28,388 bases of DNA, from NCBI GenBank assembly GCA_016930435.1, contig JAFGGQ010000138.1:1-28388 (forward strand), read 5' to 3'. The notes below the pieces were generated by a model. That model did no database searches and had not been told where the DNA came from. It worked only from the letters and a program-made list of their open reading frames with translations. Position numbers and translations under genes: made by a program. Positions 15,351 through 24,466 of this stretch are shown piece by piece (position 1 is the stretch's first letter; each line of letters opens with the position of its first letter). This stretch comes from a bacterium. GTDB lineage: Bacteria; UBP14; UBA6098; JAFGQG01.

Positions 15351-18300
15351 TTGAGAAATAGAATAGTCCCAATAATTTTATTGTTTTTAACGGCAATCCT
15401 CTCTTTGCTCTATGCTCAGGGGACTCCCGTACTAATCGAAGAACCGGATTACACTCAGGGTATTACCAATACTATTTGTTGGGGACCCTCTTCATTGATG
15501 GATAATCCTGCCGTTGTAGCTTATGAGATACAGGTATCCGATTCGTTCATCGGAGAAGAACCCTTTTTCCCGGATTCCACTACTTCACGGTATTCCATCT
15601 GGCCTATCCCGGCTACTTCCGAATACATCGACGGACTTTGTTATGTTGTAGGCCTGGATTCAACCGAATCACGCGCCGATAATCCCCTCTGGGACGGAGT
15701 TGAATACTGCTATCGTCTTCGTTACAGAAACGCCTCCCGGGCCTTTAGTCCCTGGTCAAACGTGGTCTGTTCAAAACAGGACAACAGCCATCCACTGGTA
15801 AATACTATGGAATTGCCTACCTGGACTAATCAAGCTGAATTTCCGATCTCTTTTAGCATTGTGGATGAAGTTTGCCAGGGTGTTGCTGAGGTAAAATTGT
15901 ATTATCGTGAATGCGGATCTGCAGACTGGACCCTTTATCCTGAAACCATGATAGTATCGCCGGGCGTTTCCCCGGTTGATGACCATATACTCTTTAACTC
16001 AGCTACCTCGGGTGCTTATTGCTGCTATGAATTTTTCGTCGGCGCTATCGATTCACTGGGAAATGAACTGCTCCCTACCTCCGGCGCTCCTTTATGGACC
16101 AGGGTGGACCCTAATCCCCCTGCCTCAAGTGTACTGGCTTCAGAATTGCCTGCCTACAGCACCGATTCCGATTTTATAGTTCATTATAGCGGTTCCGATG
16201 TAACTTGTCCCAGCGGGATAGATACCCTAAAATTAGCTTACCTCTTCCATTATGAGACCGATCCCGTGGTTTATGCTTTCCACCTCTGGGAAGGCGCAAA
16301 TAACGTTGCCGATTCATTTTTGTTTAATAGCCTCACCTGCCGTGGTGATGGTGAATATTCCTTTTTTACGATCGCGGTCGATAGCGCCGGTAATACCGAG
16401 CTTTTTACCGGCCCGGATGATATGATCGCAGTAGATACCAAATTACCCCGAATGTCAGGTATTCTAAGCGCTGATTTAACCACTTCCCCCTCCCGTTACG
16501 ATGTGGAAGCCGAAACCGGGTGGACTAACGATATGGAGATCGGAATTAACCTTGCTGGTGAAACCGATCCTATTAACGGCGAGTATTATGCCAGCGGACT
16601 GGATAGCGTCATTATAGCACAGGATGATATGTTCACTATCGGGATTTCCCGTTATGATTATATTCCGGGTCATCAGTATCTTTATACCATTCCTGAAGGC
16701 GATGGTCCCAGAAATATCTATGCTATGGTCAAGGACCATGCCGGGAACCTCTCTCTCTCCGAACATTCTCTGATTACACTGGATACCGAGGCTCCATGCC
16801 TCGACCACATCGACTTAGATGATGTTCATATTGAGGGCACCGATACCACCGATCAACTTACAGTACGCGCCCATATTTTCCCGGATGATGATTGCCGGGA
16901 GTATTCTAAAATGTTCCTTACACAAAATTTTGCAGACCTCCTGGCTATCCCAGAAGATGACTGGCAGGATTATACAGAAAGCATCCTTTTTTCCTTCATT
17001 GGTTATGCTCCTGGTGAGTGGATGACCCTCTGGTGTGTATTAAAAGACCAGGCCGGCAATGTCTCCGAAGCATCAATGGACAGCATCCATTACCTTTTGG
17101 GAAATAAGACCATCGAGCTCGTTGGATTATACGACATCACCGGAAGATCTTGTGATGTGGATGCATATACCTGCAGTACCATGATAGATGTTCGCCTTCG
17201 CTATGGCCGCGATATTGATTCCATAGGCATCTGGGATGAAGCCGCACCCGGATATGTTTATCAGGCGGTACCGGCCATTAGCTCCAGTGATACAATAGTG
17301 GTAATGCGCTATAACATGACCCCAGAAGCCTGTATCGAACATACTATATACGCCATAGGAAAATATAATCATGATCCGGTTCCCACCGCAATTGAGTCCC
17401 TCTCTATAATTCTGGATATGAATAACCCCCAACTGCCCAGTATCAGTCTCCGCGATATATCCACCGGTTTTTCCATCTCGGACACATCGGAGATCGCCGA
17501 TGTAGGGTGGACCAATCATAGGCAGATCAGGGTCTATTTTAACGACCCGGAAGATGCCTGCACAGACATCTGCGCCCTTAAAGTGAGGAGCGGAACCCTC
17601 GATACTACGGGATCATACGAGAACCGTATTCTATTCCGAATCCCTACCGGGGATGGCGCTAAGATCGTTTATGCCTCGGTGAAGGACTCCGCTGGAAACT
17701 GGAGTTCCGAAAGCGATTCCATTATACGTTTGGATACATACCGCCCTACTGTCGCATCGGTTACCCTCAGGGATACCTTAACACTTGCGGTCAGCTCTAC
17801 CAATGATCCCACTATTTATGTTGATACCGATGCCGAGGATGGAGTTTATGCTGACCCAGCTTATATTGCAATCTTTGAAGACGAAACGCTTTATCCCACT
17901 TCACTTTCCCTGATCTGGCAACCCTACCACTCCCGCATGCTATATACCTTCGAAGAGTCAACTGAAGGGGTTAAAACCGTCTATGTTGCGGTTAAAGACC
18001 ATGCTGGCAACATCAGTTTGACCGCGGTGGACGACATCCAATTCGTCAGCGGATGCGAGAGAATGGATATCAGTGTATTCGATATCAATAACCATCCACT
18101 TGAAAACCGTTTTACCAATGCCCGGTTGGTTAATGTGCAATTCGAAGTGGTCTCTGCATCCCCACCGGTTGAATACATAATAAGTGAAACAGAGGATACC
18201 CCCACCGGTATTGATGACCCACGATGGAATCCATTTCCTGATGACAGCGTTGCTAATTACACTATCGAGGATGAAGGGGAAGGTGAAAAATGTCTTTATG

Positions 18301-20027
18301 CCTGGATCATGAGTGATGCTGGTTTTATATGCGGAGCCGCTGAATATTGTATTATCCTGGACCTCACTCCGCCCATAATTTATAATTTCATGGTGTCAGA
18401 TACTACGGCTGAGGACTTTTTCCCGGACGTTTTTATGGCTCATTCCCTTTGGTCTAATGAACCTTATGTCAAAGCCACGTTCGATTCGCTAAGTGATCCT
18501 CTCTCCGGGGTGGACAGTATAAAGTTCGAAGGGGAGTTGCTGGACTCATTGTGGCAAGTCCTGCCATATGATGTTGAGGACGATGCCATAATAATCGGCT
18601 ACGAACATTATCCTAACGCTGGAGTACCACTGATTCTTGTTGAAGATGACGATGCGGTTGCACGGCCGGTAACCCTTTCCGGCATAGACCAGGCCGAAAA
18701 CCTTGGAACTACTGTGGTTACAAACTCCAAGATCACTATTAATTTTAACCTGGACCGGATAGCGCCGGAGTTTTACTTCTCAGATATAGAAGGAAACTCT
18801 ATCGATTCAGTTGCCTGGGTGAATTATCCTGTGGTTCCCCTCTATATCAACGACGGCCCCGGCAATGGATATCTATGGAAAGCCTATTTCTGGATCGAGG
18901 GTGTTGCTGAGACACTGACCGTCGATATTGACGAATTGTGGGAAGGCGAGGGAGTGGTACATGTCCCCTTCCCATTCCTGCACTATTTCGATGATGAAGC
19001 CCGTTGGAATCAACTTTATAGGGTCCATTGCCTGGTGGTGGATAAAGCCGGTAATCCCAGCCAGATCGATATGCTGAAATGGTGGCTGATACCCTCCACC
19101 CTGGATTATGAACTGACACTTTACGATAGGGTGGATACAGATGATTTTGAATATACCAATGATTCCACCATTACCGCCCATATTACTATTGAATCACCTG
19201 CTGATTGGATGAGATTTTCGGAAACCTATGCCGGGATCAACAGCGCCGAATGGATAGCCTTTTCCGAATATTCCACCTTTACTTTTTCAAATGCGGTGAA
19301 TGAACAAAAAGAGCTTTTCTGCCAACTCAAGCATGGGATCGAATTAAGTCCCATCGATAACGCTTTTATAATTCTGGATACTATCCCTCCTACCCTGGAG
19401 GCCGTCAAACTTTATGATAAAACCGATAACGACCAGGAATGGAGCGATGAACTGGAAGTGATTGTAGTCCCGGTGAATCCTCGGGATGTTTCTCCGGGAG
19501 AAGTAGCTTCATTGAAGATGTCCGAAACCCATGATTTTAGCTTAAATGTACAGATCGACGATCTGGACGGGGATGTTTTCTATACTTTTCTGGAAGAAAA
19601 TCCCAATCCCGAATTCTGGCCCCTCCGAGAAGATGGTCAGAATGACATGAGGACCCTGTATGTACGATTATTGGATAGGGCTGAAAATGAGTCTGAACCC
19701 TTAGGTCAGACCATTCTGATCGATATTGAAGGGATGGAACTGGTGAATTATCCTAATCCTTTCAATCCCCTGGAGCAATCCACCTGGATCAGGTTGAAAT
19801 CAAAAACGGCCAATGCCCATGCGGAAATCAATATTTATGACATGTTCGGGAATTTAGTGTGGGCAAAGGAAGTAACCCTTGACGGCAAAACCGACGATAT
19901 AGAATGGGATGGCACCAATAACAAGGGTACTATTGTCGGCAACGGCGGATATATCTGTATAGTAGATGTTGCTGGTGAGGAAATGAAGCGGAAGATAGCG
20001 GTTTGGAAAAATGAATCAGAAGAATAA
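15351..20027 (+). CDS. Giant secreted protein with about a dozen Ig-like repeats and FlgD-like tail
   Basis: 1558 aa from a TTG start. Signal peptide 1-22 (PIILLFLTAILSLLYA|Q). Residues about 25-140 form an FN3-like domain resembling parts of the upstream giant protein (LWDGVEYCYRLRYR, FSPWSNV). A long tandem array follows, in which a DxAGN-type turn recurs near residues 234, 343, 462, 566, 779, 883, 987 (degenerate), 1113, 1231 and 1441, roughly every 105-125 aa (double where a unit lacks it). Many units are joined by an LDTxxP-type linker (LDTEAP, LDTYRP, LDLTPP, LDRIAP, LDTIPP). The tail from about 1461 has NYPNPFNP, INIYDMFGNLVW and WDGTNNKG, but it ends in an acidic NESEE instead of the usual basic end. 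The protein is probably extended, cell-surface or secreted. Fold is inferred from pattern; function is unknown. Confidence 0.83.
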   Translation: MRNRIVPIILLFLTAILSLLYAQGTPVLIEEPDYTQGITNTICWGPSSLMDNPAVVAYEIQVSDSFIGEEPFFPDSTTSRYSIWPIPATSEYIDGLCYVVGLDSTESRADNPLWDGVEYCYRLRYRNASRAFSPWSNVVCSKQDNSHPLVNTMELPTWTNQAEFPISFSIVDEVCQGVAEVKLYYRECGSADWTLYPETMIVSPGVSPVDDHILFNSATSGAYCCYEFFVGAIDSLGNELLPTSGAPLWTRVDPNPPASSVLASELPAYSTDSDFIVHYSGSDVTCPSGIDTLKLAYLFHYETDPVVYAFHLWEGANNVADSFLFNSLTCRGDGEYSFFTIAVDSAGNTELFTGPDDMIAVDTKLPRMSGILSADLTTSPSRYDVEAETGWTNDMEIGINLAGETDPINGEYYASGLDSVIIAQDDMFTIGISRYDYIPGHQYLYTIPEGDGPRNIYAMVKDHAGNLSLSEHSLITLDTEAPCLDHIDLDDVHIEGTDTTDQLTVRAHIFPDDDCREYSKMFLTQNFADLLAIPEDDWQDYTESILFSFIGYAPGEWMTLWCVLKDQAGNVSEASMDSIHYLLGNKTIELVGLYDITGRSCDVDAYTCSTMIDVRLRYGRDIDSIGIWDEAAPGYVYQAVPAISSSDTIVVMRYNMTPEACIEHTIYAIGKYNHDPVPTAIESLSIILDMNNPQLPSISLRDISTGFSISDTSEIADVGWTNHRQIRVYFNDPEDACTDICALKVRSGTLDTTGSYENRILFRIPTGDGAKIVYASVKDSAGNWSSESDSIIRLDTYRPTVASVTLRDTLTLAVSSTNDPTIYVDTDAEDGVYADPAYIAIFEDETLYPTSLSLIWQPYHSRMLYTFEESTEGVKTVYVAVKDHAGNISLTAVDDIQFVSGCERMDISVFDINNHPLENRFTNARLVNVQFEVVSASPPVEYIISETEDTPTGIDDPRWNPFPDDSVANYTIEDEGEGEKCLYAWIMSDAGFICGAAEYCIILDLTPPIIYNFMVSDTTAEDFFPDVFMAHSLWSNEPYVKATFDSLSDPLSGVDSIKFEGELLDSLWQVLPYDVEDDAIIIGYEHYPNAGVPLILVEDDDAVARPVTLSGIDQAENLGTTVVTNSKITINFNLDRIAPEFYFSDIEGNSIDSVAWVNYPVVPLYINDGPGNGYLWKAYFWIEGVAETLTVDIDELWEGEGVVHVPFPFLHYFDDEARWNQLYRVHCLVVDKAGNPSQIDMLKWWLIPSTLDYELTLYDRVDTDDFEYTNDSTITAHITIESPADWMRFSETYAGINSAEWIAFSEYSTFTFSNAVNEQKELFCQLKHGIELSPIDNAFIILDTIPPTLEAVKLYDKTDNDQEWSDELEVIVVPVNPRDVSPGEVASLKMSETHDFSLNVQIDDLDGDVFYTFLEENPNPEFWPLREDGQNDMRTLYVRLLDRAENESEPLGQTILIDIEGMELVNYPNPFNPLEQSTWIRLKSKTANAHAEINIYDMFGNLVWAKEVTLDGKTDDIEWDGTNNKGTIVGNGGYICIVDVAGEEMKRKIAVWKNESEE

Positions 20028-20077
20028 TAAATTTCAATATAGTAGAAAGGTAACAAGTAGTAATAAAGGGGTTATAG

Positions 20078-21913
20078 ATGATTAGACGGATAAAGCTTAT
20101 AATTATCATCAGCATTTTGATGTTCGCTATGGTAGTTGGCCTTCACGCTGTGGAGGGCACTGCCGGTCAACCAGGTGAATTCTTGCGCTGGGGATCGGGA
20201 GCCCGTTCTCTGGCAATGGGAAGGGCTTATACCAGTATAGCCGAGGGAGGCGATGCGCTTCTGTGGAACCCGGCTGGATTGGGTGGCGTGGAAAGATGGG
20301 AGCTGAGTCTGATGTACGCCCCTCTCTACGTAGATTCACGAATGAGCTATGTCTCCTTTGTTTATCCCATTGAAAGCATCGGAAAATTTGGACTAAGCTG
20401 GGTAATGCTGGGAATGAGTGATTTCGAAAGAAGGGATGAATACAATGTATCCCTGGGTGAATTCTCGGCATCCCAGTCCGCAATTAATTTTGGCTATGGA
20501 AGATGGTTCTGGCATAAGCGATTCAAGTTGGGTTTGGGAACCCGGTATATTCTCTATTCCCTGGATGAAGATAAAGCCTCGGGATGGGGGGGGATCGACT
20601 TCGGGTTCATGAGCAAACCTGTTATGCGCAAACTTACACTCGGTATGGCTGTTCAGAATATTGGTACTGCTACGATCGCGGAGGACGAATATCCCATTGC
20701 TTTCCGGGCAGGATTGAACTACCGCTTGCTTCGCAGTTTGCTGGTCTCCGCCGATGTGGATCTGCTCTCCGAACGCGCTATCTTCCCACGAGTAGGATTG
20801 GAGTACCGTTTGGGCAGGATCCTTAATCTGAGGGCCGGATATGATGGTAATGAGGTTACCTTCGGGCTCGGACTGACCCTCACCGAGATCAACCTGCTCT
20901 TTACTTCCTTCGATCTGAAGGGGAATCATACCCGGATAGATTATGCCGGTGGTGCCATGAATTCAGTAGGGAATAATTTTACCCGCTTCTCATTGACCAT
21001 TGCCGGTAAGGAAAAATACGGCTTGAAGGAACTTGCCGAGATAACCGATCCCTGTGATCATCTCAGCGATTATGAACCACTACTATACAAATTTGGTGCA
21101 GTTGGCGCTAAGGCTAACCTGATTTTCGGGGGGTGTATGTTCCTCCATGAAAGTACGGGGATACCTTTGAAAAGCAAACCTGAATTCAAGGAAGCTTATG
21201 GATATTTTAAGGAGGCTTACCTGGGTAAATATGGTGATAACTGGAAAAACCAGATCGTGACCGATGAAGAGGCCAAAAAGATATTTGCTCAGCATACTCA
21301 TTATATGTTTGCGGAATCGGAACTCCATTCCAGTGATATAAATGAAGAGGTTCTACAGAGGATAATAGACCTGAATATGGCCGGTGGGGATAGCATCCAG
21401 TACGATATTCGCCTGCAATATGACCTGGCTTACTGTTACAAGGAATTAGGTCAGACGGACAGTGCTAAGAGCATTTTTAAGTCCATATCACGTTCAGAGG
21501 GTGATAACCCTGAAAAAGTACTGGCTTTATTCGAGATGGCTAAGCTTCTCAAGGAGGGCTCGACCAGCGAAAAAGAAGAGGCTATTGGATTCCTTAACCA
21601 GATAGTGGATAAATATCAATACGGATTTTATGATGATGAAGGCAATCGCCTTTCTTATCCGATGTTCCCTAAATATTATGATAATAATATCGCCGATGAC
21701 GCGCTGATTATGCTGGCCTCTTTAAAATTCGCCCTGGGTGGAGATAGTAACCTTAAAGATGCCTTAGCGAATTACTTAAAGGTACTGCTGTTCTTTCCTG
21801 ATATGGACCAGGAGAACATCAAACTGGCATTGGCAGGCGCTGCAAGCTGCTATGAAGAGTTAGGGGATTCTGCCAAAGCTCAGGAATTGAGAACTAAATC
21901 GGATTCTTATTAG
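20078..21913 (+). CDS. PorV/PorQ-family outer-membrane barrel with C-terminal TPR-like region
   Basis: 611 aa. Signal peptide about 1-24. GEFLRWGSGARSLAMGRAYT, AEGGDALLWNPAGLGG and alternating strands to about residue 310 are typical of PorV/PorQ-family barrels. In Bacteroidetes, PorV escorts CTD cargo and works with the type IX attachment complex. Residues about 315-611 are helical, with tetratricopeptide character (LQYDLAYCYKELGQTDSAKS, ALFEMAKLLKEG, ALAGAASCYEELGDSAKAQE). Standard PorV lacks such a tail (about 390 aa), so this is a fusion or lineage-specific extension. AAAGGGG lies 6 bases before ATG 20078. It sits between the two FlgD-tailed proteins and the ExbBD genes, which fits a role in their export or anchoring. 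That role is inference. Confidence 0.82.
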   Translation: MIRRIKLIIIISILMFAMVVGLHAVEGTAGQPGEFLRWGSGARSLAMGRAYTSIAEGGDALLWNPAGLGGVERWELSLMYAPLYVDSRMSYVSFVYPIESIGKFGLSWVMLGMSDFERRDEYNVSLGEFSASQSAINFGYGRWFWHKRFKLGLGTRYILYSLDEDKASGWGGIDFGFMSKPVMRKLTLGMAVQNIGTATIAEDEYPIAFRAGLNYRLLRSLLVSADVDLLSERAIFPRVGLEYRLGRILNLRAGYDGNEVTFGLGLTLTEINLLFTSFDLKGNHTRIDYAGGAMNSVGNNFTRFSLTIAGKEKYGLKELAEITDPCDHLSDYEPLLYKFGAVGAKANLIFGGCMFLHESTGIPLKSKPEFKEAYGYFKEAYLGKYGDNWKNQIVTDEEAKKIFAQHTHYMFAESELHSSDINEEVLQRIIDLNMAGGDSIQYDIRLQYDLAYCYKELGQTDSAKSIFKSISRSEGDNPEKVLALFEMAKLLKEGSTSEKEEAIGFLNQIVDKYQYGFYDDEGNRLSYPMFPKYYDNNIADDALIMLASLKFALGGDSNLKDALANYLKVLLFFPDMDQENIKLALAGAASCYEELGDSAKAQELRTKSDSY

Positions 21914-21977
21914 ATGATACATGATAATTTGAAAAGGAAAAATTAATATAACCAAAAACTTCAAGGAGAGAGACGTG

Positions 21978-23327
21978 ATGAAAAAAGCAGCAGTAATCTT
22001 AGTAATGTCACTTTTCATCCTCAGTGCATTTCTCATGATTACTCAACAACCTGTTTTCGCTCAGGATAAGAATGATGAAGACTCATTATGGGTTCATTTG
22101 GCCACCGGAGTAGAGAGCAAGGAAGATAATAAGTTAAGTTTGAGCTTTACCTGGGAACTTTACCGAAGGCCCTTCAATGCCAAAACTCAAAAGTATGGTT
22201 CATGGGAGGAGTACTCGGATCCCAATTTAACTTATAGGATTGTTGCTGCCAGTGACAGCGCGTTTGCCAATGTATTGAAGTCCGCGGAAACGACTGGCTC
22301 CAGTTATACAATGCGGGAGCTGGTATGGGCTATGCAATATTTCGTCAGGGTCGAACCCGTTAATGTCGTTAACCCCTGGAAAACTGATTATGCAGATGGT
22401 AAGATTTTTAAAAGGTCAATACAAGAGCAGGAAACAGACAAAGGATTCTTAAAGGGATTTATCGCCTTCTCGAAAGCCGGCGGAGTGTTAATGCCTGCAA
22501 TATATGGATTGGCTTTATTCGGATTGCTGGTAGTGCTTCCTATTACCTGGTATAAATTGAGGCTTGCAAATATTTTCCCTCCAAATAAACCTGGCTTTAT
22601 ATATTCTGCATTGCCCACCGATCAGGTTGGGAAGACCAGTTTGAAAAGTCCAAAGGGGAATTTATTTATCAAGGAGGTTGCTCGTTACTGGCGAGAAGCG
22701 ATGAAGTCAATGTCGCTGGATCCCGATCATTGGGAAACCAGGGAAAAATATATTAAAGCTGATTCCCAGGAGCAGGAAGAGGTAAAAAAGACCTTCTGGT
22801 TGGATATAGGATCACCGAATATTGAAAAAGCGATCGAGGTCTGCAAGAATGGGGTTCCCGGAATCAAACTTAAAAAAGATCCCCAGGAATATCCATTTAC
22901 AAGGGTTTTTCTGGCTGCTTTAGAGAATCACAAAGCCAACCAGAACAAGTGGTGGGCTTCCCAGGAGATGGACCGGGCTACCGAAAACACCGCTCTAAAA
23001 GAGTTAGATAGTCTTAAGGGCTGGAGCTTGAATGCTCTATGGGCAATCGGCTCCATAGAACCTATGTTAGGCCTTTTCGGAACCGTGATCGGAATCCGGG
23101 GAGCCTTCATGAGCATCGAGAATATGATCAAAGAGAATCCCGATGCCCAGCTTACCCAAGTGGTCCCTCAACTTGCTGGAGGTATTCACGTAGCACTTAT
23201 CACCACCATTACCGGTTTGGCTATCGGTGTGCCTTTCATGCTTTTCTATTACTTCTACCGTGGTAAACTGGACTGGATCTATGGTAAATGGGAAGAGATC
23301 ATTATTGATATTTTAAATAGAGCATAA
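21978..23327 (+). CDS. ExbB/TolQ/MotA-type proton-channel subunit with exported FN3-like N-terminal domain
   Basis: 449 aa, about twice the length of ordinary ExbB. A signal sequence (1-28, ending VFA|Q) is followed by an FN3-like domain (about 30-145: LSLSFTWELYRR, LTYRIVAASDSAF, SSYTMRELVWAMQYFVRVEP), predicted to be periplasmic. TM1 is at about 172-195 (YGLALFGLLVVLPITWYKL), then a cytoplasmic loop, then the MotA_ExbB core: TM2 with GSIEPMLGLFGTVIGI (358-373) and TM3 with GGIHVALITTITGLAIGVP (401-419). The Thr-rich TTITGL helix is the usual proton-pathway element. AAGGAG precedes both GTG 21975 and ATG 21978, and I use the ATG. With the two ExbD genes 18 and 23 bases on, it should form a proton-driven motor in the inner membrane. 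Confidence 0.88.
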   Translation: MKKAAVILVMSLFILSAFLMITQQPVFAQDKNDEDSLWVHLATGVESKEDNKLSLSFTWELYRRPFNAKTQKYGSWEEYSDPNLTYRIVAASDSAFANVLKSAETTGSSYTMRELVWAMQYFVRVEPVNVVNPWKTDYADGKIFKRSIQEQETDKGFLKGFIAFSKAGGVLMPAIYGLALFGLLVVLPITWYKLRLANIFPPNKPGFIYSALPTDQVGKTSLKSPKGNLFIKEVARYWREAMKSMSLDPDHWETREKYIKADSQEQEEVKKTFWLDIGSPNIEKAIEVCKNGVPGIKLKKDPQEYPFTRVFLAALENHKANQNKWWASQEMDRATENTALKELDSLKGWSLNALWAIGSIEPMLGLFGTVIGIRGAFMSIENMIKENPDAQLTQVVPQLAGGIHVALITTITGLAIGVPFMLFYYFYRGKLDWIYGKWEEIIIDILNRA

Positions 23328-23345
23328 TCTAATAGGAGTATAATT

Positions 23346-23888
23346 ATGAACAAGCGAGCCGTTGAGGATATCAAACGTACCGAATGGACTTCGCTGATTG
23401 ACATTATATTCCAGCTTTTAATCTACTTCATGGTTACTCTGGCCCTGGGAACAGTAACCCAGAAGGCTTCCGCTCAGGTTAAAGGCAGTGAAAGGGAGGA
23501 TTTGCCCCAGCTTCCTACCGTATCCAAATTGGCCGATGTATCGCCATTGCTGGATTCCTATCTCCTTCATGTAGATCGCGCCAAACAAGGGAAATATAGG
23601 GGTGAATTAGTAGGGTATATACTGGATGCACAATATTCCAGTATAAAGGAAGCAGAACGTGATTCCCTTGGGGAACATGGTCCCTGGCCCCTGGAACAAG
23701 CCAAACAGATACTTAAAAAGAGAGTTGAAGATAAGATCTTCCTGGGAGAAAAACCCTCCCAGATCGAACTCCGTATCCATGAAGAAACAAAATTCGGTTA
23801 TATCCTGGATATAATGGATTTTTGTGATAAAGATTCAATTGAAACGGTCGTCTTCCATTTCTCCAAGAAAAAGGGAGACGAGGAATAA
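23346..23888 (+). CDS. ExbD/TolR-type motor subunit, first copy
   Basis: 180 aa. A short cytoplasmic N-terminus is followed by one TM helix (about 17-36) with the signature SLIDIIFQLLIYFMVT. Asp19 corresponds to the proton-carrying Asp of ExbD/TolR. The periplasmic part (about 37-180) is longer than in E. coli ExbD (141 aa) and contains an inserted region (GPWPLEQAKQILKKRV) before a final strand-helix pair typical of the family (IELRIHEETKFGYILDIMDF). AGGAG lies 7 bases before the ATG. It differs clearly from the second copy, so a mixed motor is likely. Confidence 0.87.
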   Translation: MNKRAVEDIKRTEWTSLIDIIFQLLIYFMVTLALGTVTQKASAQVKGSEREDLPQLPTVSKLADVSPLLDSYLLHVDRAKQGKYRGELVGYILDAQYSSIKEAERDSLGEHGPWPLEQAKQILKKRVEDKIFLGEKPSQIELRIHEETKFGYILDIMDFCDKDSIETVVFHFSKKKGDEE

Positions 23889-23914
23889 TCGTCTAATTTA
23901 ACCGGAGGTTAGTG

Positions 23915-24460
23915 ATGCCCCACAAGAGGGAAGAGACAGAGCTAGAGAAATCGGAATTAACCTCGATGGTGGATATGATTTTTCAATTGATGATCTTTTT
24001 TCTGGTAACTATGTCGGTTATGCCCAGTGTAAAATCAGCGCCCCAGGTGGAGGGTGCATTAAACCTGGCCCCTCCTAAACAGGGAAGCACTGAAGTTTCA
24101 CATGTTCTGCAACTGCACGTGAACCGTGAAAACGAAATGGAATATTATGTCCTTCAGGGAAATGATGATTCAGCGGAATTTTATCAGAGGATCGCGGGAA
24201 AAGCCGCTATACTGAAAACACCATTACTGAAGACCTTGGGAGAAAGATACGGGACTTATTATTCCCTTCCTATGCTAAGACAGTTTCTCTATGAGATAAG
24301 GGATTCTGATCCTAAAGTGCTGATCAGGGCTGACCGGGAATTACAATATGGAAAGGTGGTCGAAATTACTAATTATATTCATTCATTGGGAATTACAAAA
24401 TATGCCTGGGTCGGCGGGTCCTTTGCAGACCTCAATGCAGAGATAAGGAAGGGGAGGTGA
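23915..24460 (+). CDS. ExbD/TolR-type motor subunit, second copy
   Basis: 181 aa. The TM signature SMVDMIFQLMIFFLVT carries Asp20. The periplasmic C-terminus VLIRADRELQYGKVVEITNY is a textbook ExbD/TolR ending (VLIRADxxxxYGKVVEVM). A central insertion, rich in Leu/Tyr (about 75-125), is not in standard ExbD. GGAGG (23904-23908) is 6 bases before ATG 23915; GTG 23912 is too close. It starts 26 bases after copy one stops, and its stop is 6 bases before the next gene, so the motor genes are tightly coupled. Confidence 0.88.
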   Translation: MPHKREETELEKSELTSMVDMIFQLMIFFLVTMSVMPSVKSAPQVEGALNLAPPKQGSTEVSHVLQLHVNRENEMEYYVLQGNDDSAEFYQRIAGKAAILKTPLLKTLGERYGTYYSLPMLRQFLYEIRDSDPKVLIRADRELQYGKVVEITNYIHSLGITKYAWVGGSFADLNAEIRKGR

Positions 24461-24466
24461 TGAATA

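Noticed and set aside
16476-16808. 110-codon minus-strand frame, and similar antisense frames inside the giant genes
   Set aside because: They are common shadows of long high-quality coding regions, have no SD or motif support, and contradict the clear Ig-like repeats on the plus strand.
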